This document shows positions 40,293 through 49,959 of a DNA stretch of 49,959 bases, one piece after another (position 1 is the first letter of the stretch; each line of letters starts with the position of its first letter). The stretch comes from JANLYQ01 sp031365725 (lineage in GTDB: Bacteria; Actinomycetota; Actinomycetes; JACCUZ01), in contig JANLYQ010000088.1 of NCBI GenBank assembly GCA_031365725.1, positions 1 to 49,959 on the forward strand, in the 5' to 3' direction. The notes under the pieces were generated by a model. That model ran no database searches and had not been told where the DNA came from. It was given only the letters and a program-made list of their open reading frames with translations. A program made the translations under genes and the position numbers.

Positions 40293-43200
40293 TGAGGCTG
40301 CACCAGCTCTCCCTGACCGCCTTCGGTCCGTTCGCCGGCCGCGAGACGGTGGACTTCGACGGGCTCGCCGAGGCAGGGCTCTTCCTGCTCACCGGACCGA
40401 CGGGTGCCGGCAAGACCAGCATCCTGGACGCCGTCTGCTTCGCGCTGTACGGGCAGGTGCCCGGGGCGCGCGGGGCCGGCGGATCGACGCGATCCCTGCG
40501 CAGCGACCACGCCGACGCTGGCGTCGCGCCCGAGGTCTGCCTCGAGCTGACACTGCGGGGTCGACGCCTGCGCATCATCCGGTCGCCACAGTGGGAGCGA
40601 GCCAAGAAGCGCGGCTCGGGCACGACCACCGAGCAGGCGAGGGTGGTGCTGGCCGAGCGCACCGGAAGCGACTGGGTCACGCGATCGACGCGCATCGACG
40701 AGGCCGCCCAGCTGATCGGTGCCCTCATCGGCCTGACGTTGCCGCAGTTCTGCTCGGTCGTGCTGCTGCCGCAGGGCAAGTTCGCCGAGTTCCTGCAGGC
40801 CGACGTCGACCGGCGCACCGACCTGCTCGAGACGCTGTTCGACACGTCCCGGTTCGCCTCCGTCGAACGATGGCTGGTCACCCGGAGGCAGGAGACCGCC
40901 CGCAGGCTGGGCGCAGTCGACGACTCGGTGCGGGACGTCGGCGCGCGCCTTGCTCAGGCGGCCGGCATCGACGCCGTCCCTGACCTGACCGACATCGACG
41001 CGACCGGGTGGCTGACTGCGCTGGTCGACGGTCCCACCGGCGCGCGTGCTGTGCGCAGCCACCTCCGGCACGCCGCCGGTGTCCTGCACGAGCAGCACGA
41101 CGCCGCGGCCGACACTCTGGAGAGCGCCACCTTGGTGGTCGAGGCTCATGCTCGGCGCGCCAAGCTGCACTCCCGGCTGGCCGACCTGGAGGCGGCCGGC
41201 CCGGCCCGCGAGGCGGCAGCAAGCATTCTCGAGGCAGCCCGCGCGGCACTTCCGGTCCTGCCGCTGCTCGCTGAGGTCGACCGCATCGCCGCCGAGCTGG
41301 GATCTGTCCATGCCGCGGTGCTCTCCCGCGGTGCTCTGCTCGTCTCCGCCGACGCCGAGCCTCCGCACGGCATCGACCTCGACTGGGCAGCAGTGCTGGC
41401 CCCGCTGCACGAGCTCGCCGCCACCGGCACCGACGCGGCTGACGCACCGGCACGACCCGTGCTCGCGCGAGCTGCCGCACAGCACCACGCAGGCGCGGCT
41501 GCCGGCCCGCCCGCACTCCCCCGGCCCAGCGACCTCACCGCGGTGGCCCGCCGTGGACGCGACGAGGTCGGGCGCCTGCATGCCCTGTCACGGGACGAGC
41601 ACGAGGCGGTCAACCTCACCGCCCGCGTGGGGTCGCTCGAGGAGGCCATGGTCGACCTGCAACGCCGCAGTCTTGATCTGGCCGACCGGCTGGGCGGGTC
41701 GCCGGGTCGCCGCACCGAGCTCGACGAGCAGTGTCGACGCAGTCGAGATGCCGCTGCCACCCTGCCGGGAGCTCGGGCAGCAGCCGCTCTCGCCGCCGAC
41801 CGGGCCGCCCACGCTGCTCGCCGCGACACGATGGTCGCAGGACGCGAGGTCGCGGCGGACCGGATGCGCGGCCGCACCGATGCCGCCCAGCTGGCCCGCG
41901 CCCGTTGGCTCGACCTGCGCCAGCGCCGCCTCGACGGCATGTCCGCCGAGCTGGCACTCGGGCTGGCCCCCGGCATCGACTGCCCGGTCTGTGGCAGCGT
42001 CGACCACCCACGTCCGGCCCGCTCCGATCGACCCGGTGTCACCCTCGCCGATGAGCGTCGGGCCGACGAGAGAGTCCGAGCCGCCGACGAGGCTCGGGCG
42101 CTGGCCGCGACCGCTCTGGCCGAGGTGGACGTCGGGCTCGCCGCGGCACGCGCCGGGGCCGGCGGCGACGCGGCGGCCGAAGAGCTCACCACTGCGGCCA
42201 CCGCGGCCGCCCGGGTGGCCGACGATCTCGCCGCTGCCGCCGAGTCCGCCCCGGACGACGCAACCCAGCTGTCAGCGCACGGAGAGCAGCACGAGATCTG
42301 GGTCCGCGAGCAGGTCTCGCTGGATGCCGCGCACCATCAGCACACGCTCGACCTGGCCTCGGCCCGCACCGACCTGGCTGCTCTGCGCGCACGGCTCGAC
42401 CTGGCCCGAGGTCCCGACGTCACCGTTGCGGCGCGAGCAGCGCGCCTCGCGAGACTCTCCGACGAGCTCGACGAGCTGGCGGCCGCGGTTTCCTCGGTGG
42501 CACGGCTCGAGGAGGAGCGTGGGTCAGCTCTGGCCCGGGTCGAGACGCAGGCTGCAGCGACCGGCCTCGGTTCGGTCGAGGCCGTGCTCGCGGCCGTGCT
42601 CCACCCGACCGAGCTCGCCGCGCTCGACGCCGAGCAGCGCAGCCACGACTCGGAGCTGACGTCGGTGCGCCAGCAGCTGGCGGAGCCGGTCCTCAGCGCC
42701 CTGGGGGCATCTCCGCAGCCCGACCTGCACGGGCTGCGGTCCTGGCTGAAGGAGGTCGAGTCCGAGCGGCTCGAGGCCGTCCGCCTGTTGGCCGCCGCAG
42801 AGACGATGGTGGCCGACCTCATCCGCCTGTCGGACCAGGTGCGCACCCTGCTCGCCGACCGCGCCCCGCTGGCCCACGCGCACGGGGCGGTCGATGAGCT
42901 CGCTCGGCTGGCCGAGGGCAAGGGCGCCGACAACGCCCACCGGATGAGTCTCTCCGGCTACGTCCTCGCCGCCAGGCTCGAGCAGGTGGCTGTCAGCGCC
43001 AGCCAGCGCCTTGCCGCGATGTCATCGGGCCGCTACCAGCTGCTGCACTCCGTGCGGGGGGCGGGCAAGGGTCGGGGCGGCCTGCACCTCACGGTGCTGG
43101 ACGCCTGGACCGGGGCCGAGCGAGACCCGTCCAGCCTCTCGGGCGGCGAGAGCTTTACCGCCTCCCTCGCCCTGGCCCTCGGGCTGGCCGACGTGGTCAG

Positions 43201-43420
43201 CGCCGAGGCTGGCGGTGCCCTGCTGGAGACCTTGTTCGTCGACGAAGGCTTCGGCAGCTTGGACGACGACACCCTCGACGAGGTCATGACTGTCCTCGAC
43301 GGCCTACGGGAGGGTGGGCGCAGCGTGGGCATCGTGAGCCACGTGGCCGACCTCCGCCAACGGGTGCCGGTGCAGCTCTGCGTCGAGAAGGCACGCAGCG
43401 GTTCGCACGTGCGTCAGTGA
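40292..43420 (+). CDS. sbcC: DNA repair ATPase SbcC
   Basis: SMC/Rad50-type ATPase of 1042 residues. Walker A GPTGAGKTS at 35-43; Q-loop region PQFCSVVLLPQGKFAEFL; long Ala/Glu/Arg-rich coiled coils on either side of a zinc hook C564-PV-C567 (IDCPVCGSVDHP); C-terminal signature SLSGGESFTASLALAL; Walker B LLETLFVDEGFGSLDDDTLD; and a final His in GIVSHV. It drives the SbcD nuclease at hairpins and broken ends. ATG overlaps the sbcD stop by one base. After its stop a 204-base gap (43421-43624) precedes the sigma factor gene; I see no gene there. Confidence 0.95.
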   Translation: MRLHQLSLTAFGPFAGRETVDFDGLAEAGLFLLTGPTGAGKTSILDAVCFALYGQVPGARGAGGSTRSLRSDHADAGVAPEVCLELTLRGRRLRIIRSPQWERAKKRGSGTTTEQARVVLAERTGSDWVTRSTRIDEAAQLIGALIGLTLPQFCSVVLLPQGKFAEFLQADVDRRTDLLETLFDTSRFASVERWLVTRRQETARRLGAVDDSVRDVGARLAQAAGIDAVPDLTDIDATGWLTALVDGPTGARAVRSHLRHAAGVLHEQHDAAADTLESATLVVEAHARRAKLHSRLADLEAAGPAREAAASILEAARAALPVLPLLAEVDRIAAELGSVHAAVLSRGALLVSADAEPPHGIDLDWAAVLAPLHELAATGTDAADAPARPVLARAAAQHHAGAAAGPPALPRPSDLTAVARRGRDEVGRLHALSRDEHEAVNLTARVGSLEEAMVDLQRRSLDLADRLGGSPGRRTELDEQCRRSRDAAATLPGARAAAALAADRAAHAARRDTMVAGREVAADRMRGRTDAAQLARARWLDLRQRRLDGMSAELALGLAPGIDCPVCGSVDHPRPARSDRPGVTLADERRADERVRAADEARALAATALAEVDVGLAAARAGAGGDAAAEELTTAATAAARVADDLAAAAESAPDDATQLSAHGEQHEIWVREQVSLDAAHHQHTLDLASARTDLAALRARLDLARGPDVTVAARAARLARLSDELDELAAAVSSVARLEEERGSALARVETQAAATGLGSVEAVLAAVLHPTELAALDAEQRSHDSELTSVRQQLAEPVLSALGASPQPDLHGLRSWLKEVESERLEAVRLLAAAETMVADLIRLSDQVRTLLADRAPLAHAHGAVDELARLAEGKGADNAHRMSLSGYVLAARLEQVAVSASQRLAAMSSGRYQLLHSVRGAGKGRGGLHLTVLDAWTGAERDPSSLSGGESFTASLALALGLADVVSAEAGGALLETLFVDEGFGSLDDDTLDEVMTVLDGLREGGRSVGIVSHVADLRQRVPVQLCVEKARSGSHVRQ

Positions 43421-43624
43421 CAACAGGCCCGCGGTGCTGATGCTCGCAGCGCTGGCCGGGGACGATCAAGGGCGTAGCTGAGCCGGCGCAGCATCCTCCA
43501 GGTGGTGCCACCCTGCTGCGGCATCCGGGTGATCCCGTCGCGGCACCAAACCCCGCCGGTCGCCGCACCGAACCTTGTACAGCCCCTTCGACCGGGGACA
43601 TGTCGAGGATCACGGGGGTGTGGC

Positions 43625-44257
43625 GTGAGCGTGACCCTGGTGCGCGATGAGACAGTAGTGCTCATGCCGTCGCTGCGCCGTCACCTGCGCCTCGCCGGCC
43701 CGGATGACACGCCACCGACCCTCGACGAGCTGATCGAGCGCGTCGCGGGCGGCGACAACCCGGCCTTCGAGCTGCTCTTCGACCGCGTGGCCAACTCCGT
43801 GTTCGGAGTCGTCCGCCGGGTGCTCCGCGACCCGGCGCAGTCCGAGGAGGTCACCCAGGAGGTGCTGCTGGAGGTGTGGCGGACCGCGGCGCGGTTCGAG
43901 CCGGACCGGGGCAGCGCGTCGACCTGGATCCACACCATGGCCCACCGCCGCGCGATCGACCGGGTGCGGTCCGCGCAGGCCGCGCACGACCGCGACGACC
44001 GGGTCGCCGTGCGCAACCACATGCCCGCCTTCGACGAGGTCGCCGATGAGGTGGAGACCAACCTCGAGCGTGAGCAGGTACGCCGGTGTCTGCACGGACT
44101 CACCGACCTGCAGCGCGAGTCGGTCACGCTGGCCTACTACGGCGGCCACACCTATAGCGAGGTCGCCGAACTGCTCGGGGTGCCGCTGGGCACCATCAAG
44201 ACCCGGATGCGCGACGGCCTGATCAGGTTGCGGGACTGCCTGGGGGTGTCGGTATGA
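43625..44257 (+). CDS. sigK: ECF sigma factor, SigK-like
   Basis: RNA polymerase sigma factor of up to 210 residues. Region 2: FELLFDRVANSVFGVVRRVL, SEEVTQEVLLEVWRTAARFE, ASTWIHTMAHRRAIDRVRS; region 4: LHGLTDLQRESVTLAYYGGH and the recognition helix in YSEVAELLGVPLGTIKTRMR. The sequence and the linked anti-sigma gene match the SigK group, which in mycobacteria controls secreted antigens. GTG at 43625 gives the longest form; an ATG at 43664 is also possible, since homology starts shortly after it. The anti-sigma gene overlaps by ATGA. Confidence 0.85.
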   Translation: MSVTLVRDETVVLMPSLRRHLRLAGPDDTPPTLDELIERVAGGDNPAFELLFDRVANSVFGVVRRVLRDPAQSEEVTQEVLLEVWRTAARFEPDRGSASTWIHTMAHRRAIDRVRSAQAAHDRDDRVAVRNHMPAFDEVADEVETNLEREQVRRCLHGLTDLQRESVTLAYYGGHTYSEVAELLGVPLGTIKTRMRDGLIRLRDCLGVSV

Positions 44258-44970
44258 GCGAGCACGAGAGGCACCTGCTGACCGGGGCCTACGCTCTCGA
44301 CGCTCTCGACGGCGCCGAGCAGCAAGACTTCGAGCGGCACCTGTCCGGCTGCGCACCGTGCCGTCAGGAGGTCGCCGAGCTGCGCGCGACAGCGGCCAGG
44401 CTCGGGTCGGCCGCTGGCCTGCCGCTGCCCACCGGCTTACGGGGGCGGGTGCTGCGCGAGGCAGCGGCCACCCGGCAGCTGCCGCCCTCCCGCGTGACTC
44501 GCCTCGCCGACCGTCGGGCCAGCCGACCGTGGTACCAGCAGCCTGCGTCAGCGGCAGCGGCGGTGCTGCTCGTCGTCGTGGCCGGTCTGGGAGCCTTCGC
44601 GGTCGACCAGCGCAACCAGGCTCACGACGCCCGCTCGTTCGCGTCCCGGATCGCGTCGGTCGTCGGGGACCCGACCCGCACCGAACGCACCGTCGACATG
44701 GCAGGTGGCGGGAGCGCCACGGTCGTCGCCGCGCACGGAGTGGCGATCTTCCGCGGGTCGATGCCTACCCTGGACTCCGGGCGGACCTACCAGCTGTGGC
44801 GCCTCGGTAAGGGCACGGTCGTCTCGGCCGGCTTGCTCGGTCGTGGTGGGGAGGTCACCGGCATCGTCGCGGGTGTGACACCCGGCGACTCGGTCGGGGT
44901 GACCATCGAGCCGGCCGGTGGGTCGAGGCGGCCCACGACCACCCCGGTGGCGCTGGTCGGCCTGGCCTGA
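44254..44970 (+). CDS. rskA: RskA-like membrane anti-sigma factor
   Basis: Anti-sigma factor of 238 residues. The cytoplasmic N-terminus has a zinc-type motif (FERHLSGCAPCRQEVAEL), which holds the sigma factor; one transmembrane helix lies at about 98-115 (AAAAVLLVVVAGLGAFAV); the extracytoplasmic part is the RskA/DUF2337-like domain with GSMPTLDSGRTYQLWRLG and VGVTIEPAGGSRRPTTTPVA. Release of sigma would need regulated proteolysis (Rip1-like in mycobacteria). ATG overlaps the sigma factor stop. It converges on the FAD oxygenase gene after 33 bases. Confidence 0.88.
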   Translation: MSEHERHLLTGAYALDALDGAEQQDFERHLSGCAPCRQEVAELRATAARLGSAAGLPLPTGLRGRVLREAAATRQLPPSRVTRLADRRASRPWYQQPASAAAAVLLVVVAGLGAFAVDQRNQAHDARSFASRIASVVGDPTRTERTVDMAGGGSATVVAAHGVAIFRGSMPTLDSGRTYQLWRLGKGTVVSAGLLGRGGEVTGIVAGVTPGDSVGVTIEPAGGSRRPTTTPVALVGLA

Positions 44971-45003
44971 CGGCCCGCGGGTGCGAGCCGGAGCGCCAGG
45001 GGT

Positions 45004-46176
45004 TCAGGCCACGTGGTCGACAGCCCAGCGGAAGGCAGCCGGCATCGCGGCGGCCGCCGGCACCAGACCACGTCGCAACACCGGGTTGCCGGCCACTACT
45101 AGCAGCCCCCCGGCGGACCACCGATAGCGTCGGCTCACCCGGCGCCAGGCAGCGGCGTAGTCCTCCGGTCGGGAGGCCACGATCGCCGCGACCGCTTCCC
45201 GAGCACTCGCCAGACCGACGGCGATGCCCTCGCCGGTGAGCGCGTCGACGTAGCCTGCGGCGTCACCGACCAGCAGCACCCGCCCTGCCCGCGGAGCGCG
45301 CACCCGTTGCCGCAGCGGCCCGGCACCGCGCACCGAGGTCACCGCCCGGGCCCCGGTCAACCGGGCCGCCAGCTCCGGGAAGGCGCCCAGCGTCTCCTCG
45401 TACGACGATCCGGTGCGCCTGCCGAGGAACGCCACACCGACGAGGTCCTCGGACACCGGAGTGACATAGGCCTCGGCCTGCGCGGCCCAGTGCACCTCGA
45501 CGTGGTCGGACCAGGGAGTGGCTGCGAAGTGCCGACGGAGGCCGTACCTCGGGCGCCGCGCACCGCCGACGCCCAGACCGAGCTCACGACGCAGCGGTGA
45601 GTGCAGACCGTCGGCCGCAACCAGCCAGCCGCCCCGGACGGCGCGCGCATCAGGAGCAAGGTCACGGTGCAGCGCGGTGTGAAGGGGGTCCGCACGATGA
45701 GGATCGGCGTCGGCAGAAACACGGGCGGCGCGGGTCTCGACAACGGCGGAGACCGACGCGGCATCCTGCGCCACCTGATGCACTGAACCGCGCATCGTCT
45801 GCACCCCGGCTCGGGAGCAGGCCTCGGTCAGCGCCTCGTGCAGTGCGGTGCGTCGCACGCCCAGGCCCGGGCCGGCGGCGAACCGGCTGTCCACGGATCG
45901 CCCGCGCCCGAGGTACCTGATCCCCACGAACGGGCGACCGACCGGATGGACCCCGAGAGCAGCGAGCTCGGCGACCGCGGCCGGCATCAGACCCTCACCG
46001 CACGCCTTGTCGACGGGCATCTCCCGCGGCTCGACCACCAGCACCGACAGTCCGGCGGCCCGCGCGTGTAGCGCGGTGGCCAGCCCTACCGGCCCCCCAC
46101 CGGCGACCAGGACATCCACCTCGACGGCCGCACCGGCGTCCCTGCCGACGCCCCCGTCCCAGGGACTGCCGCTCAC
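45004..46176 (-). CDS. FAD-dependent oxidoreductase (SrsC/geranylgeranyl-reductase-like)
   Basis: Flavoprotein of 390 residues with an N-terminal FAD Rossmann motif VLVAGGGPVGLATALHA, DKACGEGLMPAAVAELAALG, RRTALHEALTEAC, WLVAADGLHSPLRREL (DG motif) and GRVLLVGDAAGYVDALTGEG (GD motif). This is the group of aromatic hydroxylases and geranylgeranyl-type reductases. Being third in a row after a type III polyketide synthase and an ICMT-like methyltransferase, it probably hydroxylates the polyketide-derived phenolic lipid, as SrsC does in Streptomyces griseus. GTG at 46176 overlaps the methyltransferase stop (GTGA); the frame extends further only as shadow. Confidence 0.82.
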   Translation of the reverse strand: MSGSPWDGGVGRDAGAAVEVDVLVAGGGPVGLATALHARAAGLSVLVVEPREMPVDKACGEGLMPAAVAELAALGVHPVGRPFVGIRYLGRGRSVDSRFAAGPGLGVRRTALHEALTEACSRAGVQTMRGSVHQVAQDAASVSAVVETRAARVSADADPHRADPLHTALHRDLAPDARAVRGGWLVAADGLHSPLRRELGLGVGGARRPRYGLRRHFAATPWSDHVEVHWAAQAEAYVTPVSEDLVGVAFLGRRTGSSYEETLGAFPELAARLTGARAVTSVRGAGPLRQRVRAPRAGRVLLVGDAAGYVDALTGEGIAVGLASAREAVAAIVASRPEDYAAAWRRVSRRYRWSAGGLLVVAGNPVLRRGLVPAAAAMPAAFRWAVDHVA

Positions 46177-46703
46177 GACGGTCCCGGCGCGAGCAGCGCC
46201 AAGGCCGACTCCTCGGCGCTGATCCGGGCCCGCAGCAGAGCCGTGTCGGCCACGGTGAAGACCAGGGCCGTCAGCCAGGCCGTGTGCACCAGGGGCAGCG
46301 CCAGACCTTCGAGCGCCACCGCGACGTAGTTGGGGTGTCGTAGCCAACGGTACGGACCGGACCGCACCGTGGGCAGACCAGGCACCACGACCACGCGCGT
46401 GCACCACTGCCGGCCGAGCACGGTGATGCACCACCACCGCAGCCCCTGAGCCAGCAGAACGAGCGTCAGCATCGGCCAGCCGAGCCAGGGCACGAACGGC
46501 CGGTGCAGCAGCAGCACCTCGATCACGGCACCGACGAGCAGCCCGGTGTGCAGCACCACCATCACCGGGTAGTGCCCGCTGCCCGTCTCGACACCGCCGC
46601 GGGCCAGCGACCAGCGCCGGTTGCGCTCGCTCACGACCAGCTCGACGAGCCGTTCGACACCGACAGCCAGCACGAGCACGACGAACCACCCGGTGCTGGT
46701 CAT
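46173..46703 (-). CDS. isoprenylcysteine carboxyl methyltransferase-family protein (SrsB-like)
   Basis: Integral membrane methyltransferase of 176 residues with about five helices. The C-terminal half shows the family motif region GPYRWLRHPNYVAVALEGLAL, where His and Asn contact S-adenosylmethionine, and the late Glu-rich RISAEESALALL. In this setting it should O-methylate a phenolic lipid rather than prenylcysteine. ATG at 46703 lies seven bases after the polyketide synthase stop; its own stop overlaps the flavoprotein start. The membrane location suits a lipid substrate. Confidence 0.82.
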   Translation of the reverse strand: MTSTGWFVVLVLAVGVERLVELVVSERNRRWSLARGGVETGSGHYPVMVVLHTGLLVGAVIEVLLLHRPFVPWLGWPMLTLVLLAQGLRWWCITVLGRQWCTRVVVVPGLPTVRSGPYRWLRHPNYVAVALEGLALPLVHTAWLTALVFTVADTALLRARISAEESALALLAPGPS

Positions 46704-46710
46704 GTCGACC

Positions 46711-47835
46711 TCACCACCGCAGCAGCACGAGCTCGGAACAGAAGCCCGGCCCCATCGCCAGCAGCACACCGGGCGACCCGGCCGGGGGCGCCGAGTCGGC
46801 CAGGGTGGCGGCCAGCACGTGCAGCACCAAGGCCGACGAGAGGTTGCCGACCTCGGCCAGCGACGTCCAGGTGCGCCGCAGGGCGTCGCGCGGCAGGTCG
46901 AGCGCCTGCTGCATCGCCTCGAGGACCTTCGGGCCGCCGGGGTGCGCCACCCAGGTGTCGATGTCGCGCGTCTTCAGCTCGTACGCCGAGAGGAAATCCT
47001 CGACGTCACCACCGAGGTTCGCGAGCACAACCGCCGGGACGTCGGCCGACAGCACGATGCGGAAGCCGGTGGCCCCGATGTCCCACCCCATCACCCGCTC
47101 GGTGTCAGGATAGAGCCGGCTGCGCGTCGCGACGACCTGAGGACCGGGTAGGCCCAGCCGGGCGGCCGCCGACTCCCCCGCCATCACCACCGCCGCCGCG
47201 CCGTCACCGAACAGCCCGCTCCCGACAAGGTTGGCCATCGAGCTGTCGTCGCGCTGCACCGTCAGCGAACACAGCTCGACGGACACCAGCACGGCTACCG
47301 CGTCGGGGTCGCCGCGCAGCAGGTCGTGCATCCGCGCCACCCCGGCTGCCCCTGCCACGCAGCCAAGACCGAACATCGGGATGCGTCGCACGTCGGGCCG
47401 CAGCCCCAACCGGGGCACCAGACGCGCGTCCAGACTTGGTGCCGCCACTCCGGTGACCGAGGTGGATACCAGCAGGTCCACATCAGTTGCCGTCAGCCCC
47501 ACCGCCGCCAGCGCCTGTGTCGTCGCCCGGGCCGCGAGGTCTGTGCCCACCTCGATGAACGCGTCGTTGGCCGCACCGAACCCCGCCAGACCGGCGTACG
47601 CCGACAGCGGCAGCGCGAGATGCCGGTGCTGCACCCCGGCCGCCTGGTGCAGCCGGTCCAGCATGGCCCGACTGGCACCCGGTGCCAGGACGACCTCGGC
47701 GAAGGCGTCAGTGATCTCGGCCTGCGGATAGCGGTGCTCCGGCAGCGCGGTCCCGACCGACAGGATCGTGCTCAGCGAGGGCCGTCGGGCGCGAGTGCGG
47801 TCCTGCGAGGGCCGCTGCAAGCGCGTCCTGCTCAC
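46711..47835 (-). CDS. type III polyketide synthase (SrsA-like)
   Basis: Chalcone-synthase-superfamily enzyme of 374 residues. The catalytic triad is clear: C159 in MFGLGCVAGAAG, H298 in WVAHPGGPKVLEAM, N331 in EVGNLSSALVLHV. The spacing, 139 and 33 residues, equals that of plant chalcone synthase (C164, H303, N336). It would extend a fatty acyl or other starter with malonyl-CoA units to a resorcinol or pyrone. GTG at 47835 is preferred because GAGGGGG lies five bases upstream; ATG at 47856 is an alternative. First gene of an operon with the methyltransferase and flavoprotein genes, matching srsABC. Confidence 0.9.
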   Translation of the reverse strand: MSRTRLQRPSQDRTRARRPSLSTILSVGTALPEHRYPQAEITDAFAEVVLAPGASRAMLDRLHQAAGVQHRHLALPLSAYAGLAGFGAANDAFIEVGTDLAARATTQALAAVGLTATDVDLLVSTSVTGVAAPSLDARLVPRLGLRPDVRRIPMFGLGCVAGAAGVARMHDLLRGDPDAVAVLVSVELCSLTVQRDDSSMANLVGSGLFGDGAAAVVMAGESAAARLGLPGPQVVATRSRLYPDTERVMGWDIGATGFRIVLSADVPAVVLANLGGDVEDFLSAYELKTRDIDTWVAHPGGPKVLEAMQQALDLPRDALRRTWTSLAEVGNLSSALVLHVLAATLADSAPPAGSPGVLLAMGPGFCSELVLLRW

Positions 47836-47902
47836 CGGCACCCCCTCACTGTGCATCGGAACCAGCCCATCGGACCAAGAGCCCAGGGGGTACTCCCCTA
47901 TT

Positions 47903-47979
47903 CGTACAGTTTCCGGCAGCCGGTGCATCAATCGCTTCAGTTGCGCTCGGTCCGACCGACATTCAGAGCAGACTGTACG
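47903..47979. promoter_or_regulatory. inverted octamer pair flanking divergent promoters
   Basis: CGTACAGT (47903-47910) and its exact complement ACTGTACG (47972-47979) face outward between the polyketide synthase operon (minus) and the DUF5999 gene (plus), so each gene is preceded by ACTGTACG in its own reading direction. A further short palindrome, AGGGG-GTACT-CCCCT, is at 47885-47899. They may be paired promoter elements or binding sites of one regulator. The gap 47836-48032 contains no other gene. Confidence 0.4.
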
Positions 47980-48032
47980 TGACCGCGTTCCTCACGGGAC
48001 CGGCCCCACCGCACCGACGAAAGCCGCCAGAG

Positions 48033-48227
48033 ATGTGTTCCCACCAGCCGCACTGCCCGTCCGCCGAAGCCCTTGACCGCGAGGCTGCGCACACCGTGGC
48101 CTGCCACCCCGAGCAGGGATGGAGTCTGCTGTGCAACGGCATCCTGCTCTTCGACGACACGGGTGAGCTGCTCCCGGACGGCCGCGTGATTGCCCCGCAC
48201 CGTCCGACCGACCGCGTCGCGGCCTGA
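48033..48227 (+). CDS. DUF5999 family small protein
   Basis: Protein of 64 residues starting MCSHQPHCPSAEALDREAA and continuing HPEQGWSLLCNGILLFDDTG and ELLPDGRVIAPHRP, the conserved layout of the actinobacterial DUF5999 family. Three Cys and several His residues could bind a metal. Function unknown. ATG at 48033 begins the family homology; an in-frame ATG at 47979 only adds unrelated residues and overlaps the divergent promoter region. There is no good ribosome-binding site. It converges on gcvP with a hairpin between. Confidence 0.82.
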   Translation: MCSHQPHCPSAEALDREAAHTVACHPEQGWSLLCNGILLFDDTGELLPDGRVIAPHRPTDRVAA

Positions 48228-48234
48228 CCACTCA

Positions 48235-48264
48235 CCAGCCGGCCCTGGACGCCCAGCCGGCTGG
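48235..48264. terminator. bidirectional terminator between DUF5999 and gcvP
   Basis: Perfect 8-bp stem CCAGCCGG (48235-48242)/CCGGCTGG (48257-48264) with a 14-base loop in the 51-base gap between convergent stop codons. No U-tract. Confidence 0.5.
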
Positions 48265-48278
48265 ACGACTCGGCGGCC

Positions 48279-49959
<1,681 letters not shown>

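Noticed and set aside
44964..45010. GGCCTGA/TCAGGCC stem between rskA and the flavoprotein gene
   Set aside because: It arises because both genes end in GCC-TGA; the 33-base loop makes a terminator doubtful.

Overview
The window is very GC-rich, gene-dense chromosomal DNA from an actinobacterium. Lineage markers are RbpA, a SigK/RskA-like pair, a DUF5999 protein, separate Lnt and polyprenol-phosphate mannose synthase genes, and many leaderless TANNNT promoters. A Nocardioidaceae-like or related soil actinomycete is plausible, but the genus cannot be read from the sequence. I see no rRNA, tRNA, CRISPR array, insertion sequence or prophage. The first gene starts at the window edge, and the last gene (gcvP) runs off the right edge.

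Layout. 1-5752: surface-glycan locus with a cellulose-synthase-like GT2, a GT-C glycosyltransferase, a GT2-GtrA fusion, and an opposed secreted GH26-like hydrolase. 5895-9666: M24 peptidase and acyl-CoA dehydrogenase, then an Lrp/AsnC regulator with an operator-like palindrome, then a secreted CAP protein behind a structured leader. 9651-13877: lysine 2,3-aminomutase diverging from 3,5-diaminohexanoate dehydrogenase and an amidohydrolase. 13948-19718: secreted vanadium-haloperoxidase-like protein, ECF sigma factor with a membrane partner, PlsC-type acyltransferase and a large FG-GAP-repeat exoprotein. 19893-22796: lysine 5,6-aminomutase (kamD, kamE) and kal. Together kamA, kdd, kamDE and kal give most of the lysine-to-acetoacetate/crotonyl-CoA pathway, split into two blocks; the cleavage enzyme Kce is not in the window.

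23287-26671: lnt, ppm and fxsA in an overlapping operon, convergent with rbpA. rbpA has a textbook SigR-type promoter (GGGAAT-N18-GTT). 26847-29952: glycerophosphodiester phosphodiesterase, methyltransferase, then a 28-bp site that closely matches XerCD dif (28406-28433), then a secreted propeller-like protein. The dif match suggests the window lies at the replication terminus. 29983-39014: two esterases, a HipA-like kinase with its DUF3037 partner, an ATP-grasp protein, a degenerate APH-fold protein, a two-component system and a GCS2 amidoligase; the esterase, ATP-grasp, APH and GCS2 genes may form a small-molecule or peptide biosynthesis set. 39135-44970: sbcD-sbcC, then sigK-rskA-like genes. 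45004-47835: type III polyketide synthase, ICMT-type methyltransferase and FAD oxygenase, in the arrangement of the phenolic-lipid srsABC locus. 48033-49959: DUF5999 protein and the C-terminal part of glycine dehydrogenase.

The most notable points are the dif site, the split lysine-fermentation pathway in an actinobacterium with an Lrp gene and a long hairpin nearby, the amidoligase/ATP-grasp/esterase neighbourhood, and several operator-like palindromes that overlap leaderless promoters.
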